From NCBI GenBank assembly GCA_002709225.1, contig PAQH01000156.1, forward strand, positions 1-38,979: DNA of 38,979 nucleotides, given 5' to 3'. The DNA is from Planctomycetaceae bacterium (GTDB taxonomy: Bacteria; Planctomycetota; Planctomycetia; Pirellulales; Pirellulaceae). The notes beneath the pieces were generated by a model. The model did no database searches, was not told the DNA's origin, and was given only the letters and a program-made list of their open reading frames with translations. Every line of letters begins with the position of its first letter. Positions within the stretch are counted from its first letter, which is position 1. Shown one piece after another: positions 7,971 through 17,509 of the stretch. The translations under genes were made by a program, and so were the position numbers.

Positions 7971-10900
7971 TTACTTCTTGAGGAACAAGTCACTGTGGAG
8001 GATAAACCGCACCAGGTCCTGGAGCAGGTAGCCGTCCGCTCTCAATTCTAGCCCCCGCTCTTCCAGGTACACAAGCTCATTATAGGTAAGACTCCGCCCC
8101 GTCGCGTAGATGGCGAGATGTTTGAGGAAACTAAAGGCTACCCGGTCGAGTCGATCTTGCTCGAGATATTTCTTCAAGGCGGCGTGATTGGAAATTTCAG
8201 TTGTGTCAGGCAATGTGGACTGTGTCTGCGAAGCGGCTACCTGGCGGAACAGGCCGCCCGCGTCGTACTCTTCAAACGGCAGGCCCCAGGGGTCGATGCC
8301 GGCATGGCAATTCGCGCAGCCCTTCTGGTCGCGGTGACGCTCGAGCTTTTCGCGAAGTGAAAGCTTTTCGTCCGCGCCTTCGTCCAGTTGCGGTACGTTC
8401 GGGGGCGGGTCGTCGGGCGGTTCGGCGATGATTTTTCGCGCTAGCCACGCGCCTCGCTTGATCGGGTTCGAATTTCGACCGTCGGAGAGCCCCGCCAGGA
8501 TGGCGGCTTGTGAGAGGATGCCTCCCAGGTCACTCCGCTGGTGGCGCACAGGTACGAATTCCAAGCCACTTTCCGTAAGACCTTCCAATCCGTAATAGTT
8601 CGCCACAACTTCGTTCGCCATGATAAAGTCAGACCGGATCAACGTCCGCAACGGCAGGTTCTCCTGCACCAGGTGTTTCAGGAAAACGATGGGCTCTTCA
8701 CGGAGTTGGACGCGTGTATCTCGAGTAAGTGTTGGATAACGACGGCTGTCCACTTCCAGCACTTCAAACTTGTCGAGTGACAGCCACTGCGATGTAAAGG
8801 TTTCGATACAACGATCAAATTCAGGTGCGGCGATCAACCGAGCCATCTCAGCATCGAGTTTATCTCGCAAATTCCCCGCGGCGGCGAGTTGCAGTAAACG
8901 CTCATCGGGCGGTCCGTTCCAAAGGAAATAGGATAGTTTCGATGCCAATTCGTAATCGGTGAGATCCTCCGCCTCCGGAGTTTCACTGTTTTCAATCAGA
9001 AACAAGAATTGGGGTGACGTCAGCACGACCAAAAACACGTCCCGAACGCTGCTACGAAAATCGCCGCTCTGTGCATAGGTTTTGCGCCATAAATCCAACA
9101 GTGATGTGGACTCTTCCGGAGCGAGTGGGCGACGAAACGCGCGTTCCGCAAAACCCTCGATCACTTCAGACGCATAGGCCTCGGAATGATCTGCATGCGC
9201 CGAATCTGGAAAAAGGTTACGGTGCGTGACGGGCGGCCAAGTTTCGAAATAGGGCCCTTCAAAACGGATTGAACGCACCCGCAAACGTGGCCGCGGACGG
9301 CCGTCGGTATATTCGCTCCGTACGCCAATCTCGCGAAAACCGGCCAAATAGTTCATGTTCCCCTGCTCGACATCCGGGCTGGGGTAATTGTTGATCGCAT
9401 CCTCAAAGACGAAATCCGTTAAGGAAGTCGACTTTACCGGCCGCGGTTGACCGACGCGATTTAGTGTACTTCCACAATCGCGGCGCAAACCGACGTGAAC
9501 ACCGAGAGTCGGCAGACGCTGTTCGAAGCGAGCAAAAGCGTGACCCAGCTCGCTGTCGGCGGCCACACGGGTGAATTGGATAGCCCGCGGTGCGCGGTCG
9601 CCACCGTATTTAGCACGCACCGAGAGGGGCCCCGCTGGCAGACGAACCGCCAGAAACGCAGGCTGCGTAAGGACGGCCGAGAAAACCCGTTCGTCGAGGC
9701 CCAGCTCTAACGTTTGCGGTTTTTCCGCGGCTGGTACGTAAGCAAACCTCCGTCCAGGCTGGACCAACGCCTGCAGTTCCGCCTTGTCCAAGGCGCGCCG
9801 GTAAATCCGCACATCATCTATTTCACCGGAAAACAATTGCGCGTCCTGCACACGCCCAATGTGCAATTGAACGGCGGGGTTGTCGAGATCCCATTTCGCA
9901 ATCGTACCGGCGCCGACTTCATAGCCATTTACATAGAGGCGTGTGGTTTTCTCGTCGCGCTTTACCACCACGGCGACGTGCTGCCACTGATTGGCCCGCA
10001 AGACGCCTGGTCTCGATTGCACCGTTCCATTGTGAATCTTGCCTGGACGAGCCGTTTCCAGTCGCAAAACACCTTGCGAATTTGGCATATCCAATATCCA
10101 ACCGTGCACGTAGCCATAACCACCTAGGCAGACGATCCCACCCTGCCGCAATTCGCGGGGGTGGATCCAGGCCGCTACGGTGAATGCCCCGTCACCTACC
10201 TTGAGTTGTTCATCCCGCGGGATGACGACCGCGCCGGACTGCCCATCCACCGAAACCGCTTGTCCAAATGGCGACTCCACAAAACGCGCGCCACCAACCA
10301 GCTTGCCCTCGAGTTTCGGCTCCGCCGGAGAACGCGCTGTGTCACCATCAAATGGCCACAATCCAACCAGCTGCTCAGTGAGGCGCGAGGAGTCTGGTGG
10401 ATCGACCGGTGGTGCGGCCGTCCCAGCGTACACATCAACCTGGTAGATGCCATCCGCGGGGATAGCTACCTGTTGCGGTGTGGCAAGTTCCGCAAGCCGC
10501 AACGCCCCTGGCGTGTTGGTTCCGGACGGCATGGTATTTTCGTCGAGCAACAGGCCATCATCCATTCGCGCCGCGCGCACCGTGACGCGAAAATTCCCCT
10601 GCTGTGGCAGTTCCCGCAGTGAAACCTTGAAGTTCGCCCGCGGTCCGTAGGTACTTTCTTGGCCAAAGATCTCTGAACTTGGTATCGCCTGCCGCAGCAA
10701 AAGCCCGCCGGGCCCCGTCTCGTACGCCGCGCCACGCGGGTAACCGTTGGTCCCCCGCATACAGGCGAACACCGCGTGATAAATGCTATGGAATTCCCGC
10801 AATCCACGGACGGTGTCATTCCCACGATAACCTTCAATGAATTGAAAATCCTTCTTCATGGAAAACGGCGTATAGGGGAACCCCTTATCTGGTGCCAATT

Positions 10901-11645
10901 CTTTGACCACGACATCCGTCTTGTCAAGCAGCAAGCTTCCCGCACCGAGTATCAACTTGTCCGCTATCGGCGTCGGATTAACGTCTTCCCCAAGGTCCAT
11001 TTGAAACGTTTGGATCACCGGCCGATGGTCAGGGTCGACCATTGACAGCTCAAGCGCCTTCTCGGCGATATTGAAATACGCCTCGATCAGAAGTGGCGAT
11101 AATGCCAATGTTTGGACATTATTGGCAAACCCTTCCGCGGAGACGCCGTCGGCGGGCAGGACGGCTGTCAGGTCTTCGTCAAGTTTCAGCAAGGCGCGCA
11201 GCGTGTTTTGATATTGGGCTACCGTCAAACGACGGATGAGGCCATTTCGTTCGTTGTCCCGCTGTCGCGCGACAGCCATTGCCTTTTCAATCCAGCGAAC
11301 AAGCTGGGCGCGTTCAACCGGGTTTGGTTGACGCTCGCCCTCTGGCGGCATTCCCATCCCCAAGAGCTGCTTTCGTACATCGCGCCAATGGAAAAGGTTC
11401 TTGTCTGGTAAGGTTCCGTCAAGATGATCAAGGCGGATGCCGGACTCCATCTTCTCAGCGTTGTGACAACGCAAACAGAGGGCTTTCAAGAGCGGTTGAA
11501 TGTCCGTGCGAAAAGACTCTTGCACCGCGATTTCGGCGTCAACCGCGTTGCGCTCGCCCTGTGCGGACAACGGGATGGGGAGACTTGCGGTGATAAAGAA
11601 ACAGCATGCCGCGAAGACCGTGAGTTGAAAAGCGATCGAGCGCAT
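7971..11645 (-). CDS. Giant DUF1587/1595/1592/1588/1585 cytochrome-like protein with LamG insert
   Basis: About 1224 residues, secreted by a signal peptide ending near PLSAQG. Numbering here is from a TTG seven codons upstream. A PSCyt1-type cytochrome domain has C64-LR-C67-H68. It is followed by DUF1587 (from about 135, [15 protein letters not shown]). A concanavalin/LamG-type domain (about 435-640, [10 protein letters not shown] to [11 protein letters not shown]) interrupts the usual order. Then come DUF1595 ([10 protein letters not shown]), DUF1592 ([13 protein letters not shown]) and DUF1588 with a second haem-type motif (C1117-AN-C1120-H). DUF1585 ends the protein ([11 protein letters not shown]). 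The ATG at 11645 is taken because the upstream TTG is weak. The family is thought to bind haem outside the cytoplasm and act with DUF1552/DUF1501 partners; its reaction is unknown. Confidence 0.92.
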   Translation of the reverse strand: MRSIAFQLTVFAACCFFITASLPIPLSAQGERNAVDAEIAVQESFRTDIQPLLKALCLRCHNAEKMESGIRLDHLDGTLPDKNLFHWRDVRKQLLGMGMPPEGERQPNPVERAQLVRWIEKAMAVARQRDNERNGLIRRLTVAQYQNTLRALLKLDEDLTAVLPADGVSAEGFANNVQTLALSPLLIEAYFNIAEKALELSMVDPDHRPVIQTFQMDLGEDVNPTPIADKLILGAGSLLLDKTDVVVKELAPDKGFPYTPFSMKKDFQFIEGYRGNDTVRGLREFHSIYHAVFACMRGTNGYPRGAAYETGPGGLLLRQAIPSSEIFGQESTYGPRANFKVSLRELPQQGNFRVTVRAARMDDGLLLDENTMPSGTNTPGALRLAELATPQQVAIPADGIYQVDVYAGTAAPPVDPPDSSRLTEQLVGLWPFDGDTARSPAEPKLEGKLVGGARFVESPFGQAVSVDGQSGAVVIPRDEQLKVGDGAFTVAAWIHPRELRQGGIVCLGGYGYVHGWILDMPNSQGVLRLETARPGKIHNGTVQSRPGVLRANQWQHVAVVVKRDEKTTRLYVNGYEVGAGTIAKWDLDNPAVQLHIGRVQDAQLFSGEIDDVRIYRRALDKAELQALVQPGRRFAYVPAAEKPQTLELGLDERVFSAVLTQPAFLAVRLPAGPLSVRAKYGGDRAPRAIQFTRVAADSELGHAFARFEQRLPTLGVHVGLRRDCGSTLNRVGQPRPVKSTSLTDFVFEDAINNYPSPDVEQGNMNYLAGFREIGVRSEYTDGRPRPRLRVRSIRFEGPYFETWPPVTHRNLFPDSAHADHSEAYASEVIEGFAERAFRRPLAPEESTSLLDLWRKTYAQSGDFRSSVRDVFLVVLTSPQFLFLIENSETPEAEDLTDYELASKLSYFLWNGPPDERLLQLAAAGNLRDKLDAEMARLIAAPEFDRCIETFTSQWLSLDKFEVLEVDSRRYPTLTRDTRVQLREEPIVFLKHLVQENLPLRTLIRSDFIMANEVVANYYGLEGLTESGLEFVPVRHQRSDLGGILSQAAILAGLSDGRNSNPIKRGAWLARKIIAEPPDDPPPNVPQLDEGADEKLSLREKLERHRDQKGCANCHAGIDPWGLPFEEYDAGGLFRQVAASQTQSTLPDTTEISNHAALKKYLEQDRLDRVAFSFLKHLAIYATGRSLTYNELVYLEERGLELRADGYLLQDLVRFILHSDLFLKK

Positions 11646-11874
11646 AGCGTTTACAAAGCCCGTCAAAGGGCCGCGTTGGGGTCCGTGGGATGCATGAAGT
11701 TCATCCAGGATACCGCATTGAGCCGCAGTTGTCGCATCCCTTTTACCGCCAAAGAATCCTCACTCTCCCTCATATTTCGCTACCGTGTATAGTGGGGCAA
11801 CCGCGTACCGTTGCTACGAAGGCTTCTGCTACGAGGGCTTCGGTTACCGTGCTGATCCTCCGGGGAGCGAGATG
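11646..11874. promoter_or_regulatory. Divergent upstream region with a tandem 15-bp repeat
   Basis: This 229-base region separates the divergent giant cytochrome-like gene (minus) and the enolase-superfamily gene (plus). A TATAGT at 11788-11793 is a possible -10 box for the plus strand, but no good -35 is seen. At 11812-11841 a 15-base unit, TGCTACGAAGGCTTC, is repeated head to tail with one mismatch. This lies in the probable 5' leader of the enolase-superfamily gene. The repeat also keeps an open frame (CYEGF twice), so an N-terminal extension of that protein from a GTG at 11785 cannot be wholly excluded. Confidence 0.35.
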
Positions 11875-13038
11875 ATGCGGATCACGAATGTTGAGTCGAT
11901 CGTGCTGCAATACGACATGGACGAACCACTCGGGTACGCGCAGGGGTATTACCACCAGCGAACCGCGCACCTGGTCCGGATCGATACGGATGAAGGGTTG
12001 TCCGGGATTGGAGAGATCTTTGGGGCGGGCAATGTCGCGTTCGCCAACCAGGCCATTGTCCGCCACGTCCTGGCGCCGTTACTGACAGGACGTAACCCGC
12101 TCGACGTCAATGCGATCTGGCATGACCTCTACAATCACCTGCGAGATCACGGCCAAAAAGGAATGCCGATTGCATCGATCTCCGGGTTGGACATCGCGCT
12201 CTGGGACATCCTCGGTAAAAGCACAGGTCTGCCGCTTTATCAACTCCTGGGGGGCAAATGCCGTGATGATTACGTAGCGTATGGCTACGGAATGATGTTT
12301 CAGAAACGTGACGACCTGGAGGAATCCTACGCCGCAGAGGCGAGGCGTATCGTGGAAATGGGATTTAGGGCGTTAAAGATGAAAATTGGTATGGGTGTCG
12401 CCCGCGACACCTCCCTTGCCACCGCGGTGCAACTGGCGGCTGGCAGCGGCATCAAACTAATGGCGGACGCCAATCACGCGTATAGCCCTGGTGAAGCGAT
12501 TTCAATCGGAAACGCCTTGCGGGACCTGGGGTTCTATTGGTTTGAAGAACCAATCATGCCCGAGGATTATCAAGGGTACCGTACGGTACGTCGGGCGCTC
12601 GCGGGCCTGCAGATTGCGGCCGGGGAAGCCGAGTGGACCCGTTTTGGGCATCGGGAGTTGCTGACACGGGAATGCGTCGACATCCTGCAGCCCGAAGTGG
12701 CCGCCACGGGCGGTATTAGTGAATTCATGAAAATTCTCTCCATGGCTCATGCCTTCGGCACACCCGTGATTCCCCATGTCTGGGGATCAGATGTGCTGAT
12801 TGCGGTAGACATGCATTTGTTGGCAGTCATACCTGACCTGCCGGGAGGTTTGCACCAATTCGAACCTATGCTCGAGTACGACACCACGCCCAATCTCTTC
12901 CACTCACAACTGCTGGTGGAACCTCTCAACATTATTGAACAGGTGAACGCGAACGGTGGACGGGTGCGCCCTCCCGAGAGGCCCGGGATTGGTATTGAAC
13001 TCGATGAGGACTTCGTCGCCCATCACCGCGTCGCCTAG
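11875..13038 (+). CDS. Mandelate racemase/muconate lactonizing enzyme family protein
   Basis: A 387-residue enolase-superfamily enzyme. The capping domain is N-terminal (about 1-125) and the barrel carries the catalytic ends: K168-M-K170 on strand two, D198 in ADANHAY, E224 in FEEP and E251 in GEAEW as metal ligands, and H301 in PHVWGSD. The His places it in the mandelate racemase/acid-sugar dehydratase subgroup. At the place of the Asp that normally pairs with this His, the sequence reads QPEVAATGG, so Glu replaces Asp. No signal peptide is seen. Two adjacent ATGs occur at 11872 and 11875; GGGGAG at 11862-11867 is better spaced for the second. It could be a sugar-acid dehydratase or an epimerase; the substrate is not predictable by eye. 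Confidence 0.9.
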   Translation: MRITNVESIVLQYDMDEPLGYAQGYYHQRTAHLVRIDTDEGLSGIGEIFGAGNVAFANQAIVRHVLAPLLTGRNPLDVNAIWHDLYNHLRDHGQKGMPIASISGLDIALWDILGKSTGLPLYQLLGGKCRDDYVAYGYGMMFQKRDDLEESYAAEARRIVEMGFRALKMKIGMGVARDTSLATAVQLAAGSGIKLMADANHAYSPGEAISIGNALRDLGFYWFEEPIMPEDYQGYRTVRRALAGLQIAAGEAEWTRFGHRELLTRECVDILQPEVAATGGISEFMKILSMAHAFGTPVIPHVWGSDVLIAVDMHLLAVIPDLPGGLHQFEPMLEYDTTPNLFHSQLLVEPLNIIEQVNANGGRVRPPERPGIGIELDEDFVAHHRVA

Positions 13039-13103
13039 CCGACCTCCCGCTGGACGCGCGCTAACATGCGCGCCCGTGTGGCACCAGCCTCGGAACTCTT
13101 GCC

Positions 13104-14483
13104 TCAGGAAAGAATCTCATATATGGGGCTCCCAGTCACCAGGGAATGGGGCCGCCCCAGTGTGTCATAGATCCGCGTATCTGGATCGACACCCAAGAGG
13201 TGATAGAGGGTCGCCGCCATGTCGGCCGGATCGCGCGGCTGCGATGCGGGATAAGCTGCAGACGGATCCGAGGCGCCGTAGACCGTTCCCGGACGAATCC
13301 CTGCACCAGCTAAAACGAGCGAATAGACCCAGGGCCAATGATCTCGGCCCGCGTTACCGTTGATTTTTGGCGTCCGGCCAAATTCCGCATTGACCATCAC
13401 CAAGGTCTCGTCAAACATACCCCGTTCTTCGAGATCGGACAGCAACGCGGTGAGCGCGGTGTCCAGATCAGGCGCTAACTGCCGTTTCATTTTTGAAAAA
13501 TTCTTACTATGCGTGTCCCACGAACCCGCAGGCGTGTGACAGTAGCTCACGTTAATCATCGGAACACCTGCCTCGGCGAGTCGCCGCGCAAGTAAGCAAC
13601 GCTGCCCAAACTCGGTCGCCCCGTAGCGTGCCCGTAATGCCTCGGGTTCCCGTCGCAAATCGAACGCCGCTTTTGTATTCGGGGCGCTCAAAAGATTAAC
13701 AGCTCGCCGATAGAATACGTCTAAATCCCTTTGAGCTGTGACCCGACGGCTGTCGTTACGGAGCTGGTTCAATTCCGCGCGCAACGCCGCCCGGTCGCCA
13801 AAACGCATCTGATCCAGGCCCGTTCTGGGTTGCAGCACGCGAATTTTTGCGTCTCTGGGTAGCAGTGGTTGGTCCACGACGAAGCTTGTATTTCGCTTAC
13901 CCAGCAGGCCGGGGTGCTGGCCGTGCAACGTCGTACCATTGCTGCGCCGCATCAGTGGCCCCACTCGGACCCAGGCCGGCAACTCGTACTGCTGCGATCG
14001 CAGATGATTGAGGACGGCCCCAACAGGCGGGAAATCCGTGTCCGAGGGCGGAAAATCACCTCTCGAGGCGAATTGGGGCGGATGTTTGTGTCCCGTTTGC
14101 GCAGGCAGGCACGCCTGCACGTGATTCGGATTGTCGTGTGTCATCGACCGGACAACCGCCATCCGATGCATGATGGTTGCCGTTCGGGGCAGCAATTCCG
14201 AGAAATGCACTCCGGGGACACTCGTCGCGATGGCCCCGAATTCACCTCGGACAGCGGCTGGACCGTCTGGTTTGGGATCAAACGTCTCCTGCTGCGGGTG
14301 CCCACCATGCAAGAATAACATGATGACCTGTTTCGCGCGCCCAAACGCGCGGCCCACTGGTGCCTCCCGAGTTTCGCGCGCCGCCAGCAAACTCGGCAGT
14401 GTTAGGCCAACACCGGCGAGACAGCCCGTGCGCAAGATTTCCCGGCGTTCCGGTGATGGGCCCGGTTGGTCGTATTGCGGCAT
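13104..14483 (-). CDS. DUF1501 family protein (first of four), Tat-exported
   Basis: A 459-residue DUF1501 protein, a family with an alkaline-phosphatase/sulfatase-like fold and Tat export. It has an RR motif in PERREILRTG, the conserved start FLHGGHPQQETFDPKP, and the C-terminal signature EFGRTPKINGNAGRDHWP. DUF1501 proteins are very abundant in planctomycetes and usually neighbour PSCyt/DUF1553 genes; their substrates are unproven. The start at 14483 is supported by AAGGAG nine bases upstream; the in-frame ATG at 14555 has a poor context and would bury the Tat motif. It follows the large alpha/beta hydrolase on the same strand after 90 bases, suggesting joint expression. Here it has no adjacent cytochrome-type partner. 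Confidence 0.92.
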   Translation of the reverse strand: MPQYDQPGPSPERREILRTGCLAGVGLTLPSLLAARETREAPVGRAFGRAKQVIMLFLHGGHPQQETFDPKPDGPAAVRGEFGAIATSVPGVHFSELLPRTATIMHRMAVVRSMTHDNPNHVQACLPAQTGHKHPPQFASRGDFPPSDTDFPPVGAVLNHLRSQQYELPAWVRVGPLMRRSNGTTLHGQHPGLLGKRNTSFVVDQPLLPRDAKIRVLQPRTGLDQMRFGDRAALRAELNQLRNDSRRVTAQRDLDVFYRRAVNLLSAPNTKAAFDLRREPEALRARYGATEFGQRCLLARRLAEAGVPMINVSYCHTPAGSWDTHSKNFSKMKRQLAPDLDTALTALLSDLEERGMFDETLVMVNAEFGRTPKINGNAGRDHWPWVYSLVLAGAGIRPGTVYGASDPSAAYPASQPRDPADMAATLYHLLGVDPDTRIYDTLGRPHSLVTGSPIYEILS

Positions 14484-14573
14484 GCGGATCGGCTCCTTCT
14501 CTTGCTCCCATAATAACCCTATCGGCCGACAAAGGAAAAGATTGACAGTGGACAAGCAGCAAAAAATGCAGGG

Positions 14574-16583
14574 TCAGTCGCTTGGTCCGACCGGACTTGC
14601 CAGCCAGGTGGTGATTGCCTTCTCATCGACATCCGGGTGTCCGTCAAGTTGATTGGACGCACCCGCCAATTCGTAAACCCGCCGTGGGTAGGCCGTCAAC
14701 GCTTCCTGGGCAGCCGGCGGGAGAGAGGTGCCCGCGCCCGATCGGCCACCCGCGATGAGGATTCTCCGTGGGCTGCAGAGCGCGATCAGCTGCGGAACGT
14801 CCCCAATCTTACCCAGCATTCCTGGAACCAGTATGCCGATTCGGCCCTCGTGCCGCGGCTTGTCGGTAACCAGCGTCAACGGGCTGTCCAGTAACGCCAC
14901 TTCACCGATCCGCCCATCCGCCACAGCACTACAAAGCGCGACCATCCCGGCGGAGCCAACGCCCGCCACAGCAAGCGTCAGCTGGTCTTGCGGGAGGACG
15001 CTCAAAACAGCCCGCACATCGCGCACCCACTGCGCCAGCAGCGGCCTGCCTACCCACAACCCCCACTGCGCGCTGTTATGATCCACCGCCCCGGCAATGT
15101 GATCATCCTCCGGCGCGCTGCGCAAAGTGGCCCTTAACTCGACAGTGACGACTTCAATTTGTTCCGCCAAGACCGATTCTGTAAGCGTGCTCTTCCTGGC
15201 CACCGAAGTGCGATCCAGGTCCAGCACCAACAGCCGTTTTTGTGGAATACCGGGAGGCAGCCGACGCTCAAATGTCACCACCATACCGGGCTCGGAGACG
15301 ACCTGATGTATCCCCGCCTCAGCCGCGCCACCGGCGACGGTCGTCTGCGGCCAGGGTGCCACCTCGCGAAACGCGCGGCCGAACCCCTCGCTGCGCCAAA
15401 GACGTTCCGTCTCCCAGTGCGTGGTGTCGACAGGCAGCCGATTCCTTCCAGTGATAGATCGAGCCAGCCGACCCGCGAATTGGGGCAATGTGACAAAGGA
15501 CCGCGGCCGTGCCCTGTCCGTCCAACAACACAGCGTCTGTGGGTCTTCGGTCTGTAGTGGAGGCTCCGGGATCGGCGTTCCATCGCCTTCACCCTTAAGA
15601 TGCCGAGTCATCCAACCGTACATCGCCTCGCGCATCGGTTGATTGTAATCGTGATCCGAATCAATTGGCAGCTGTTTGATCAAGTCGCCTCCGCCGTATA
15701 GTTGAAAGACCGAACTCGCTTTCTTGACGGTTTGCTGCGCTTCACGCACCGAAAATTGAACGGCGTCGCGTGTCGCGTTGATGACTAGCAAAGGACGCGG
15801 CGCGATCAGTCCCAGGACACCCCACTCCTCGGTATAGGTGATCGCTGAGGGGACTACTTCACACATGCAGCAAGCCGCTCCCAGATAGGCCTGGTAGGAT
15901 CCCACGGAACATACCGGAACGACGCAGCGAAATCGCTCATCCCACGCGCCTGCATACATGGTCTGATTGCCGCCACCGCTGGTACCAGTTATGCCAATAC
16001 GATCGGCCACGACTTCGGACCTCGTCTGGAGATAGTCAACCGCGCGCATATTTTCATACACCTGAACACCGGACAGCGACCGTCCAGTCGGCCATAAGGT
16101 CGACGCCACCGTGGCTCCGTGATATTCCCCCAAGGCGGGCTCATTCCCCCGTTCACCCGCGCCAAACGCATCCACCGCCAGCACGAAAAAACCAAGTTTC
16201 GCTAACCCAATACTGCGTGCCTGGACGCGAGGCTCCTGCTTCGCCAACGGCCAATGCCCATGCACACAGAGCACTGCCGGAAACGGTCCCTGCCCCTTGG
16301 GTACGTAAGCATGTGCAGCCATGGTGACGCCCGGCCACGTTTGGAAGAAAAGTTTTTCTAGGTGGTACCCATCTCGGGGCAGACGTTCCACGACGCGCGC
16401 TTGCAGAGGGCCGGGTTGTCGGGGGAATTTGCCACCCCAGGATTGTTGCAACGCCCGGCGGATCACCTGACGCTGCCGCTCCCAGGCGTCGGTGGTCCGT
16501 GGTACCTGTCTCCCGTTCTCCAAGCGTTGGGCGTATTGTCGAATATGTCGCAGGTACATCGATCTATCCGGGACAGGTGGCAT
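14574..16583 (-). CDS. Two-part alpha/beta hydrolase, acetyl xylan esterase-like
   Basis: A 669-residue protein. The first part (about 60-335) is an alpha/beta hydrolase of the acetyl xylan esterase/dienelactone hydrolase type: VLCVHGHW for the oxyanion region, nucleophile S202 in GTSGGG, D273 in NATRDAV, and H311 in DSDHDY. The second part (about 400-669) looks like another, degenerate hydrolase domain, with GVGSAGM at the nucleophile-elbow position but no clear Asp-His partners. GAGGAGG six bases before the ATG fixes the start firmly. No classical signal peptide is visible, which is odd for a polysaccharide esterase, so it may act in the cytoplasm on imported oligosaccharides or other esters. 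It is followed by a DUF1501 gene after 90 bases, in a probable operon. Confidence 0.85.
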   Translation of the reverse strand: MPPVPDRSMYLRHIRQYAQRLENGRQVPRTTDAWERQRQVIRRALQQSWGGKFPRQPGPLQARVVERLPRDGYHLEKLFFQTWPGVTMAAHAYVPKGQGPFPAVLCVHGHWPLAKQEPRVQARSIGLAKLGFFVLAVDAFGAGERGNEPALGEYHGATVASTLWPTGRSLSGVQVYENMRAVDYLQTRSEVVADRIGITGTSGGGNQTMYAGAWDERFRCVVPVCSVGSYQAYLGAACCMCEVVPSAITYTEEWGVLGLIAPRPLLVINATRDAVQFSVREAQQTVKKASSVFQLYGGGDLIKQLPIDSDHDYNQPMREAMYGWMTRHLKGEGDGTPIPEPPLQTEDPQTLCCWTDRARPRSFVTLPQFAGRLARSITGRNRLPVDTTHWETERLWRSEGFGRAFREVAPWPQTTVAGGAAEAGIHQVVSEPGMVVTFERRLPPGIPQKRLLVLDLDRTSVARKSTLTESVLAEQIEVVTVELRATLRSAPEDDHIAGAVDHNSAQWGLWVGRPLLAQWVRDVRAVLSVLPQDQLTLAVAGVGSAGMVALCSAVADGRIGEVALLDSPLTLVTDKPRHEGRIGILVPGMLGKIGDVPQLIALCSPRRILIAGGRSGAGTSLPPAAQEALTAYPRRVYELAGASNQLDGHPDVDEKAITTWLASPVGPSD

Positions 16584-16696
16584 GGCGGGCCTCCTCAGCG
16601 TGAAGTTGTTAACTCAGTGTGAAGTAATTCGCAGCGAGCGGGGCAGTTGCCTAACCGGCGTTACCCCGGAACCGTGAACGGGCAGGGAAAGGGACA

Positions 16697-17221
16697 TCAA
16701 TAAATCTCGCAGTCAGGCATACTCGCACGGAGGGATTGCAGACCGGCCGGCGTCAGGCGTGTTCCACCAACCGCAAGTTTTCGGAGGGACTTAAGTTTTT
16801 TCAGGGGTGGCAGCGCCCGATCGGTCACCTGCCCACAGGACGCGAGTTGCAGCTCTTCAAGCCCACTCAAGGCAGCCAAATGCGTCAACCCATGCCCGGT
16901 GACGCGTGTCCCACGCAGAGCTAATTCACGTAAACGTGTGAGTCGTTTGAGGTGCTCGAGTCCAGCATCCGTGATCGGAGTGCGATCGAGGTCAAGGGTA
17001 GTGAGATACTGCAACGCCGCCACGTGGCGCAACGCGTCGTCATCGACCATCGCCTTGACGCGAAAACGCAACGCGACAATCCGTCCAAGTTCGTCGCGAT
17101 CTATCGTCGCCCCCAATTCCTCAAGGTTTGCGGCAGGATCAGCGGGAGCGTGGGCCTGGCATCCCGCCAGCGTAACCCAGCAGACAAGCCCGACCCAAAG
17201 TTTCCAGCAGCGACGTATCAT
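16697..17221 (-). CDS. Leucine-rich-repeat lipoprotein
   Basis: A 174-residue protein with a lipoprotein signal: MIRRCWKLWVGLV followed by the lipobox LAGC at about residues 18-21. The body carries about five leucine-rich repeats of the RNI/cysteine-containing type (LTTLDLDRTPITDAGLEHL and similar), the usual planctomycete style. It should be anchored in a membrane and act as a binding scaffold; no catalytic residues are seen. The ATG at 17221 is chosen over 17281 because the longer form would bury the signal peptide. It lies 113 bases before the alpha/beta hydrolase on the same strand, and 288 bases separate it from the divergent aldo/keto reductase. The ligand is unknown. Confidence 0.85.
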   Translation of the reverse strand: MIRRCWKLWVGLVCWVTLAGCQAHAPADPAANLEELGATIDRDELGRIVALRFRVKAMVDDDALRHVAALQYLTTLDLDRTPITDAGLEHLKRLTRLRELALRGTRVTGHGLTHLAALSGLEELQLASCGQVTDRALPPLKKLKSLRKLAVGGTRLTPAGLQSLRASMPDCEIY

Positions 17222-17509
17222 GACAAAGCCACTCAGCTCCCTAATTGAAGGAGGCCGCTCGGCCAACTCGAGCTGGCGCACACCTCCTTCGCGTGATTCG
17301 ATTTTCCGGTATTATGTGACTCGGCGTCCAGCCGAGTTTTGATTTCTACGCCATCACCCCCGTTTGGCCACTACACCGCTGCAGCGTGATCTGCGTCGGC
17401 TCGCCCGGGCGTGTCCTTGACCGTTGCCCGGAGCCGGGTTGCGCCGCCCGTCAGGACTGTGATGGCGGATATCGCACTGCAAGTCCCGGAGTAGCGCAAC
17501 AACGACGCT
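17222..17509. other. Divergent intergenic region
   Basis: This 288-base spacer lies between the LRR lipoprotein (minus) and the aldo/keto reductase (plus) and must hold both promoters. I see no convincing -35/-10 pair and no strong inverted repeat. A TATTATG at 17311-17317 is the only AT-rich box. There is no supported coding frame: the small open frames here are readings of the start of the lipoprotein gene and its leader. Confidence 0.4.
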
